From Protula sp. h YS-2021 (Eukaryota > Annelida > Polychaeta > Sabellida > Serpulidae), in the NCBI GenBank assembly GCA_949752745.1, contig OX457031.1, positions 2,519,741 to 2,583,740 of the forward strand: a DNA stretch of 64,000 bases. The letters are read 5' to 3'. The notes beneath the pieces were generated by a model. That model had not been told where the DNA came from. It saw only the letters and a list, made by a program, of their open reading frames with translations, and ran no database searches. Made by a program: the position numbers and the translations under genes. Positions 56,468 to 64,000 of the stretch are shown here, piece by piece (the stretch's first letter is position 1; every line of letters begins with the position of its first letter).

Positions 56468-57356
56468 CTATGGAATGCTGTTTTAACATTTAATGCTTAT
56501 TTTTGATATCAAAATATAATTAAAGATATCAAGAAATCAATGTAGATCTCAATAATTTATATTTTGCTATCAGTAATTGAATTTTAGATGGCAAAAATTT
56601 GTTTTTGAGATCAAAAAATCAAATTTACAAACTTAAAAAATCTTAAGGGAGACACACATTCACATAAAATTTAACGAATCGTCAATTAAATTTTTGAGAT
56701 GAAAACGTGAATTGTTGAGATCAATAATAACAACACAATTTTTGATCTCAGGAATTGCTTCTTTTTTGTACAGTAAAAAATTTAAAGAAAGATCCTGTAT
56801 ACAACGACCAGTCATTATTAATTTACAGATGTGTGCCTCTGAATTTTTTATTTAAAAATTAGACTAATATTTTGATATCAAAAATAAATTTTTGAGATCA
56901 AAAAATCTTTTCTAGATTTCAAAATACAAATTTAAAAAGTTTCATTCTGAAATAATGATATCTGAAATAAATTCTTGATATCATTAAAAGGAAAATGAAT
57001 TATTAAGCTCAAAATTAATATTTTGCTCTCAAATATTTCATTTTTGCTATCAAGAATTGAATTTTTGATCTCAAAAATTCAATTTTAGATATCATTAAAT
57101 CATTTTTGATATCAATAAATATTTCTTGATATCTCTAAATATTTAATGATATCAAAAAATATTTTTTGAGATCAAGAATACATTTAAAGATATCAAAAAT
57201 ACAATTACAGATAGCAAAACTTAATTCTTGATATCAAAATATGGATTTTTTTAGATCATAAATTAATTCTTGATATCAAGAAATCAATTTTTGAGATCAA
57301 AAATTAATTCTTGATATCAATAAGTCTCTAATAAATGTGAAAATGGCATTCCATAG
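56468..57356. mobile_element. 889-bp MITE of GATATC/GAGATC palindromes, unit 2 copy
   Basis: Bounded by CTATGGAATGCTGTTTT and AAAATGGCATTCCATAG, an imperfect TIR of about 20 bp, with a TTTT duplication at 57357-57360. The interior is a dense field of TTTTTGATATCAAAA and TTTTTGAGATCAAAA words. Unit 1 has no insert at the matching place (about 51590-51612). Confidence 0.85.
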
Positions 57357-57780
57357 TTTTCAGGCTTTAAAAAAACTTTTAAAACAGTGAAAATGCGACG
57401 TTAGATAGATGCTGTGACCAGAAGTTGGATCAGTGTCGGGATATGAATTGCATATGGAAGTTGAAACAAAGTGGAATCGACGCTGAATCAACTTCGCTTA
57501 GACATCGGGAAAAGTCGTTTTTATAGATATTGGAAAATCGATCTCGTAGGTCAGCTTTTTAGAAAGGTTAGAAACGTCTCGACAGACTTCGATAGACTTC
57601 GTGACTTCCAGTAAATGTTGAACAGCTATAGCTACGCTTACCACACCTTGGCATAAGGAACAAATAATACTGGCCTGGATTTACGATTTTATCCAGGCTG
57701 AAGTTTGCAGACGTCATAAATTTAATTTCGGATAAAAATTTAAAAAAAAAATAAAAAAGACAAAACAAGTGGAAGATAAG

Positions 57781-58653
57781 ATGGGCAATTTCGTCGGGCA
57801 TGCCATTCCGGGAGCTTTTTTCTTCCTTATATCCATCTGGTGGCTGATCCAGATTCTGCGGCGCTTCCACCAGTCTGTGACGTCACGCCGGGCGTTCGTC
57901 ACGACGGTCACGTGGCCTATCCACATAGGCAAGCGATTGGTTGATGTGGAAGCGTATACCATCGTGGCCGCGTGTCTGTGCGGCATTTTCGTGGAGGTGC
58001 TAGGCGGACCGCTCCACTATGGCATTGATCACTATTCACTTGGCGCCAAGGTTGTCCAACACGCCACTATGTATTTCTTCTTTGGATTGACAGCAGCTGT
58101 TAGTCTCCTTCAAAAGTGCTTAGTCATACCGGAAGCGGACTCCATTGGCCACATATGCCTATTTCTAGCATATACTGTGGAAGGATTGCTGTTCAAATTC
58201 CACCTATCGGGTCACGAGGGACTGGAATACAACCTGCACGTATTGCTTGTGTATACGACTTTTGCCACGTCACTTGTCGTCCTGGGTGAATTACGTTACA
58301 GAAACAACCCCCTCTTTCCGATGGCCCGCACTGGCCTCACGTGCCTCCAGGGAACATGGTTTTGGCAAATTGCCATGACGCTCTTCCCTCCGCTGTCCAA
58401 CCCATGGAACAACCACCATGACATTGTGGATGCTAGATATAATAAGAACCACAAGCATTACGCTTTGCTAATTACGTGCTATTTCACATGGCATGTCGCT
58501 TGTATTTTGATCATCATGTTGGTCATTTGGGCATGCGTTGCGCGCAGGTACCACAACGGCACGGTACAGCGTAACTGCGACAACACCGGCCAATATTCTG
58601 TGCTGCTGAACGACAATAGCGACATCTGCGAAGACGATGCGCCTCCTGCTTAA
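57781..58653 (+). CDS. TMEM45B: TMEM45-like membrane protein (DUF716), copy 2
   Basis: A 290-residue intronless frame; the real start is ATG 57781 (an in-frame GTG 12 bp upstream is not a plausible start). It has the same motifs as copy 1. Substitutions include RRYHQ to RRFHQ, GFENYS to GIDHYS, FQFH to FKFH and HHHKHYNMM to KNHKHYALL. The C-terminus ends DDAPPA instead of DDAH. Protein identical to copy 3. Upstream sequence from about 57360 (AAAACAGTGAAAATGCGACG onward) is shared with copy 1, so the proximal promoter was duplicated with the gene. Confidence 0.9.
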   Translation: MGNFVGHAIPGAFFFLISIWWLIQILRRFHQSVTSRRAFVTTVTWPIHIGKRLVDVEAYTIVAACLCGIFVEVLGGPLHYGIDHYSLGAKVVQHATMYFFFGLTAAVSLLQKCLVIPEADSIGHICLFLAYTVEGLLFKFHLSGHEGLEYNLHVLLVYTTFATSLVVLGELRYRNNPLFPMARTGLTCLQGTWFWQIAMTLFPPLSNPWNNHHDIVDARYNKNHKHYALLITCYFTWHVACILIIMLVIWACVARRYHNGTVQRNCDNTGQYSVLLNDNSDICEDDAPPA

Positions 58654-58886
58654 TCACACCTCCACCCAGCCACCATCCCCAACCCGTTCCTTTCCTCCTT
58701 CAACCAGCCAACCTGTGCGGCGGTACATACTGTTATGTATTAGACCTGCATGTTTCTCCCTGAGCCACTCCGAAAATAGTACTCTTATTGATTGTCTGGA
58801 ACTACTTTTTATATCAAATTGTTTAGTATTTATACACGATAGATTGATTTGTACAGAGGTCAGCTGCCGTATAAAAACGTGATTAC

Positions 58887-58892
58887 AATAAA
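58887..58892 (+). terminator. AATAAA after TMEM45 copy 2
   Basis: Same context as copy 1. Confidence 0.65.
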
Positions 58893-60861
58893 AACTAAAA
58901 CAAAAACACACGTACTTCGAAATAATCACTCGGCGGACCTGTTCGTTTGGTCTGATTGCATCTGTCAGATCAGATCCAATCAGATTAGAGAAAATTTTGT
59001 CTTGTGCCTGCTGATTGGCTTACACTTGATCTCACCATACCATGAAAGGACGTGTTCTTTTTGGTGCTGTCCAATCAGAATGCCCGAGACAAAAGCTTAT
59101 GAAATCTGATTGCCCAGCACTTGTTGCTATCACGAAATAGAACCGGTCCTCTCTATTTGAAGTAGAACCGACGTTGGGGTCGAAGTGACGCCATATTCAA
59201 AGCTCTTTTAAAGTTTCTGTGTAGGTCTATCTAACTTTATTAATATTGATGATTTGTTATTTTTATGTTTCATACTCATATTTGAAAGTAAAAAAGTCAA
59301 TTATTGTTAAACGGTTATTGCTCAAATAGGCGCCATATTTAAATTCTCCATTCTGTTTAAATGTTTGTTATACAAGTGTTATATAACGGTGTACGATTTG
59401 TTGTTGCTATTGGTCCGTGTTTAGTTAATTGGCCAATCAAAATTATTTATATTAGGTCAATGCTACCAAAATATATCAAAATTAAAATAAAAAAGCTTTC
59501 TACCTCTGTGACCCCAGGGGGGCGGAGGGGGAGGGCTTGGTATCATATGTATCACCATATGTGTGAAAAAAGGAACCGCAGGGAGAGAGGGGTAATTCTG
59601 ATTTCCGACGTGCCAATTTCGTTTAAAAAGGGGGATATCTTCATTCTGTTTACCAAAAAGGGGGTCTTTCGGAGCTGCTCTACGCGTTTGGTTAAAAAAC
59701 TGGCCATTTTTTTCAAACTTATCACTCCAAATCCAGGTGCCTTTTGGAAAAAGGTCATGGACACGCACGGTAAGCAGTGGGCACGTGTGTGGACCCTCGG
59801 GGTGCATTTGAATAAGTCACAAGGGACAAATGGTGACCTGATAGGTCAACATTACCCACTGTTGACTATAGGCCTATTAGTGGACATATTCTAATGCACA
59901 CACTTTTATGTATATATAATTTCATTAAAATGGAACAAATTTTGCCCGATGTTGCGCAATTGTTTTTCTGTGAGCTTTATATAAACTGAATGTCATAGGT
60001 AAACCTATCGTTTTTTATTCCATTTAGCAGCTTGTTACTACAGAGCTACTCTCCTCGAATGAATATTCAAATTTCTTGTCGTCTTAACCCCGGAATTTGT
60101 TTGATATTAACGCCGGACTTAAAGTTATCTTGAAACACCCGTATATGGTTATGGGGAGGGGAAGGTGGGAGGGGGTTGAGAGGAGAGGGTTGGGGAGGGT
60201 AAGGGGGTCGGAGGGGGGAGGGGCTTTGTCATGCTCTTGGTTTTTCCGGGATATGCAGGTGACTCGGTTTTGAGGGGTATTCGGTCTCCATGGCATATTT
60301 AATTGAAGGTTTGTGCGTTATTCGTTCTGCTGATCGGGGCCTTAGGGTGTGTCAGCTATCCTCAATCTCCCCCCCCCCCCACCCCGCTCCCCTCCACCAC
60401 CACCACCGTCAGATCTGCAAACGAACATTGAGCTTGTCATACCTCCATCCTCACCCCATTGTGTGGTGTTTCATTAAGTCTTCCTTCCTAAGCCGAGGCG
60501 AAATCACATGCGCACAAAAGTGTATGTTTCTCTTGTTTGCACGAAAAATCACTCTAGTTTCACACAGCACACTTTTACATGTGTATTAGTTCTGATTCAG
60601 CTGTAAAAAAAACGTGTCCGAACGTGGTGCATTTTATAGCTCCAGATATATCAAATTCATGATCCATGAACAAAGAAATCCTTGCAAGCAAGTACATTCC
60701 CACTCCTGGTTATTCAAAGGATGCCCTTGGAACATTCACAGTCACGCGAACTGGAGGCCATACGAACAATATTTCTACTGAGCTGAAATGAATAACTTAT
60801 TCAAGCAAATTGGCAGGCTATAAATTAATCGGTAGGTCGTTTATCAGTTAATGAAGCCCTT

Positions 60862-60892
<31 letters not shown>

Positions 60893-61063
60893 TGATACAA
60901 ACCTTGAGTAATGTTGTCAACTGTTTTGACTACCGATTCCACAAAACAACTTTAAGGACTTCATCCACTTTTCATTTAATACTTTTTGGTCGCCACAATT
61001 TAGAATTAGTACAAAAAAACACCAGTGATATAAAAAGTCAATCTTTTGTCAACTGTATTGGTC
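58893..61063. other. Intergenic part of unit 2
   Basis: Contains the empty site for MITE B (about 59387), G-rich and C-rich tracts and a (TTTA)n run at 60860-60892; no gene. Confidence 0.6.
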
Positions 61064-61487
61064 ATCATCGAGAAGCCATGCGTGCAGACCTATGCGTTTA
61101 TTATAACACTGTTCACAAGAACGGATACATGGTTAGATGCGTTATTGTTTTTATATTTCATTTACATTTACGGGGGCAAATATTCCTGCAAAGAAATAAC
61201 TTTATTTTAGCAAACTAAAGTGATCCTTCATAAAGTAACATAAAAATATTGAGCTTCAACGGTAGCTACAAAGTCATTTGATGGGAGAAAAGTGATATTT
61301 AATAAAATAAAATAAAGCAATTAATAGGATAACATTAATACACGATATGTATCTGAGAAGATGTCGGTAAAGATTTTGAACTTTTGAAGGCATAGCCGAA
61401 AGCAATAATTTTGACAACAATAATTGGACAATAATTTTGAATTCCGTGACAGGAGATACATCTTACTGAAAGAATTTTCAATGTTTT

Positions 61488-62376
61488 CTATGGAATGCTG
61501 TTTTAACATTTAATGCTTATTTTTGATATCAAAATATAATTAAAGATATCAAGAAATCAATGTAGATCTCAATAATTTATATTTTGCTATCAGTAATTGA
61601 ATTTTAGATGGCAAAAATTTGTTTTTGAGATCAAAAAATCAAATTTACAAACTTAAAAAATCTTAAGGGAGACACACATTCACATAAAATTTAACGAATC
61701 GTCAATTAAATTTTTGAGATGAAAACGTGAATTGTTGAGATCAATAATAACAACACAATTTTTGATCTCAGGAATTGCTTCTTTTTTGTACAGTAAAAAA
61801 TTTAAAGAAAGATCCTGTATACAACGACCAGTCATTATTAATTTACAGATGTGTGCCTCTGAATTTTTTATTTAAAAATTAGACTAATATTTTGATATCA
61901 AAAATAAATTTTTGAGATCAAAAAATCTTTTCTAGATTTCAAAATACAAATTTAAAAAGTTTCATTCTGAAATAATGATATCTGAAATAAATTCTTGATA
62001 TCATTAAAAGGAAAATGAATTATTAAGCTCAAAATTAATATTTTGCTCTCAAATATTTCATTTTTGCTATCAAGAATTGAATTTTTGATCTCAAAAATTC
62101 AATTTTAGATATCATTAAATCATTTTTGATATCAATAAATATTTCTTGATATCTCTAAATATTTAATGATATCAAAAAATATTTTTTGAGATCAAGAATA
62201 CATTTAAAGATATCAAAAATACAATTACAGATAGCAAAACTTAATTCTTGATATCAAAATATGGATTTTTTTAGATCATAAATTAATTCTTGATATCAAG
62301 AAATCAATTTTTGAGATCAAAAATTAATTCTTGATATCAATAAGTCTCTAATAAATGTGAAAATGGCATTCCATAG
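61488..62376. mobile_element. 889-bp MITE, unit 3 copy
   Basis: The same element and position as 56468-57356, inherited by tandem duplication and not by a new insertion: identical flanks and length. Confidence 0.85.
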
Positions 62377-62799
62377 TTTTCAGGCTTTAAAAAAACTTTT
62401 AAAACAGTGAAAATGCGACGTTAGATAGATGCTGTGACCAGAAGTTGGATCAGTGTCGGGATATGAATTGCATATGGAAGTTGAAACAAAGTGGAATCGA
62501 CGCTGAATCAACTTCGCTTAGACATCGGGAAAAGTCGTTTTTATAGATATTGGAAAATCGATCTTGTAGGTCAGCTTTTTAGAAAGGTTAGAAACGTCTC
62601 GACAGACTTCGATAGACTTCGTGACTTCCAGTAAATGTTGAACAGCTATAGCTACGCTTACCACACCTTGGCATAAGGAACAAATAATACTGGCCTGGAT
62701 TTACGATTTTATCCAGGCTGAAGTTTGCAGACGTCATAAATTTAATTTCGGATAAAAATTAAAAAAAAAATAAAAAAGACAAAACAAGTGGAAGATAAG

Positions 62800-63672
62800 A
62801 TGGGCAATTTCGTCGGGCATGCCATTCCGGGAGCTTTTTTCTTCCTTATATCCATCTGGTGGCTGATCCAGATTCTGCGGCGCTTCCACCAGTCTGTGAC
62901 GTCACGCCGGGCGTTCGTCACGACGGTCACGTGGCCTATCCACATAGGCAAGCGATTGGTTGATGTGGAAGCGTATACCATCGTGGCCGCGTGTCTGTGC
63001 GGCATTTTCGTGGAGGTGCTAGGCGGACCGCTCCACTATGGCATTGATCACTATTCACTTGGCGCCAAGGTTGTCCAACACGCCACTATGTATTTCTTCT
63101 TTGGATTGACAGCAGCTGTTAGTCTCCTTCAAAAGTGCTTAGTCATACCGGAAGCGGACTCCATTGGCCACATATGCCTATTTCTAGCATATACTGTGGA
63201 AGGATTGCTGTTCAAATTCCACCTATCGGGTCACGAGGGACTGGAATACAACCTGCACGTGTTGCTTGTGTATACGACTTTTGCCACGTCACTTGTCGTC
63301 CTGGGTGAATTACGTTACAGAAACAACCCCCTCTTTCCGATGGCCCGCACTGGCCTCACGTGCCTCCAGGGAACATGGTTTTGGCAAATTGCCATGACGC
63401 TCTTCCCTCCGCTGTCCAACCCATGGAACAACCACCATGACATTGTGGATGCTAGATATAATAAGAACCACAAGCATTACGCTTTGCTAATTACGTGCTA
63501 TTTCACATGGCATGTCGCTTGTATTTTGATCATCATGTTGGTCATTTGGGCATGCGTTGCGCGCAGGTACCACAACGGCACGGTACAGCGTAACTGCGAC
63601 AACACCGGCCAATATTCTGTGCTGCTGAACGACAATAGCGACATCTGCGAAGACGATGCGCCTCCTGCTTAA
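62800..63672 (+). CDS. TMEM45B: TMEM45-like membrane protein (DUF716), copy 3
   Basis: A 290-residue intronless frame from ATG 62800. The translation is identical to copy 2; I saw one silent difference (CACGTG against CACGTA at about 63258). All family motifs are present: GHAIPG, QHATMYFFFG, FHLSGHEGLEY, LQGTWFWQI. Either a very recent duplication or gene conversion explains the identity; an assembly artefact (retained haplotype) is possible. AATAAA at 63906. Confidence 0.9.
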   Translation: MGNFVGHAIPGAFFFLISIWWLIQILRRFHQSVTSRRAFVTTVTWPIHIGKRLVDVEAYTIVAACLCGIFVEVLGGPLHYGIDHYSLGAKVVQHATMYFFFGLTAAVSLLQKCLVIPEADSIGHICLFLAYTVEGLLFKFHLSGHEGLEYNLHVLLVYTTFATSLVVLGELRYRNNPLFPMARTGLTCLQGTWFWQIAMTLFPPLSNPWNNHHDIVDARYNKNHKHYALLITCYFTWHVACILIIMLVIWACVARRYHNGTVQRNCDNTGQYSVLLNDNSDICEDDAPPA

Positions 63673-63905
63673 TCACACCTCCACCCAGCCACCATCCCCA
63701 ACCCGTTCCTTTCCTCCTTCAACCAGCCAACCTGTGCGGCGGTACATACTGTTATGTATTAGACCTGCATGTTTCTCCCTGAGCCACTCCGAAAATAGTA
63801 CTCTTATTGATTGTCTGGAACTACTTTTTATATCAAATTGTTTAGTATTTATACACGATAGATTGATTTGTACAGAGGTCAGCTGCCGTATAAAAACGTG
63901 ATTAC

Positions 63906-63911
63906 AATAAA
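63906..63911 (+). terminator. AATAAA after TMEM45 copy 3
   Basis: Conserved position relative to the stop. Confidence 0.65.
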
Positions 63912-64000
63912 AACAAAAACAAAAACACACGTACTTCGAAATAATCACTCGGCGGACCTGTTCGTTTGGTCTGATTGCATCTGTCAGATCAGATCCAATC

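Larger units (their letters stand above)
56044..61063 (+). repeat. TMEM45 tandem unit 2 (about 5,020 bp)
   Basis: Matches unit 3 with a constant offset of about 5,020 bp and only scattered single-base or short indel differences, also in non-coding DNA. Confidence 0.9.
61064..64000 (+). repeat. TMEM45 tandem unit 3 (cut by the window end)
   Basis: Near-identical to unit 2. The window ends inside the unit, so more copies may follow. Confidence 0.9.

Overview
This is eukaryotic, almost certainly metazoan, DNA. The genes are widely spaced in AT-rich sequence packed with microsatellites, minisatellites, SINEs, LINE remnants, MITEs and other transposons. Splice donors, AATAAA signals and a TMEM45-family membrane protein fit an animal. 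The repertoire (Polinton-type integrase with chromodomain, DIRS-like retroelement, tRNA-headed SINEs, many small MITEs) suggests a marine invertebrate, perhaps a mollusc or other lophotrochozoan; that last step is inference. One 200-base N run marks an assembly gap.

Layout. 1-2705: a decayed tandem array related to the secreted repeat protein further right. 3739-9534: a complete 5.8-kb transposon with a perfect 6-bp target duplication (TCGTTT), AGTAGGG...CCCTACT ends and terminal inverted repeats of about 1.9-2.0 kb. The TIRs hold a dense TGACGTCA array, a tRNA-like unit and GTTCAAC minisatellites. Between the arms two convergent genes encode a PC4-like (p15 coactivator) protein, now broken by two in-frame TGA codons, and a zinc-finger/acidic protein. 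The target duplication and termini are of Polinton/Maverick type, but no polymerase or integrase is present. This is the best candidate for an undescribed system. 9.8-12.1 kb: a SINE, minisatellites and two strong hairpins. 12.56-17.38 kb (minus strand): a probable secreted Ser/Thr/Asp-rich protein with a signal peptide, 34 tandem 25-residue SGD repeats and a consensus splice donor; it may be a proteoglycan core. 18-29 kb: mostly satellites and SINE pieces. 29.4-34.6 kb: two decayed CR1/Jockey-like LINE copies. 35.8-43.1 kb: small MITEs and poly-G-rich duplicated modules. 43.4-45.1 kb: the assembly gap, then the C-terminal part of a Polinton-type integrase. 46.78-50.01 kb: a non-autonomous DIRS-like element with inverted terminal repeats and the diagnostic internal complementary region. 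51.2-64.0 kb: a tandem array of three about 5-kb units, each with one intronless TMEM45-like gene; the last two units are nearly identical.

The only confidently functional host genes are the three TMEM45-like genes and probably the SGD-repeat protein. The TMEM45 array also works as a natural insertion assay. Unit 1 carries a 599-bp MITE that units 2 and 3 lack, and units 2 and 3 carry an 889-bp MITE that unit 1 lacks, so empty and filled sites can be compared directly.
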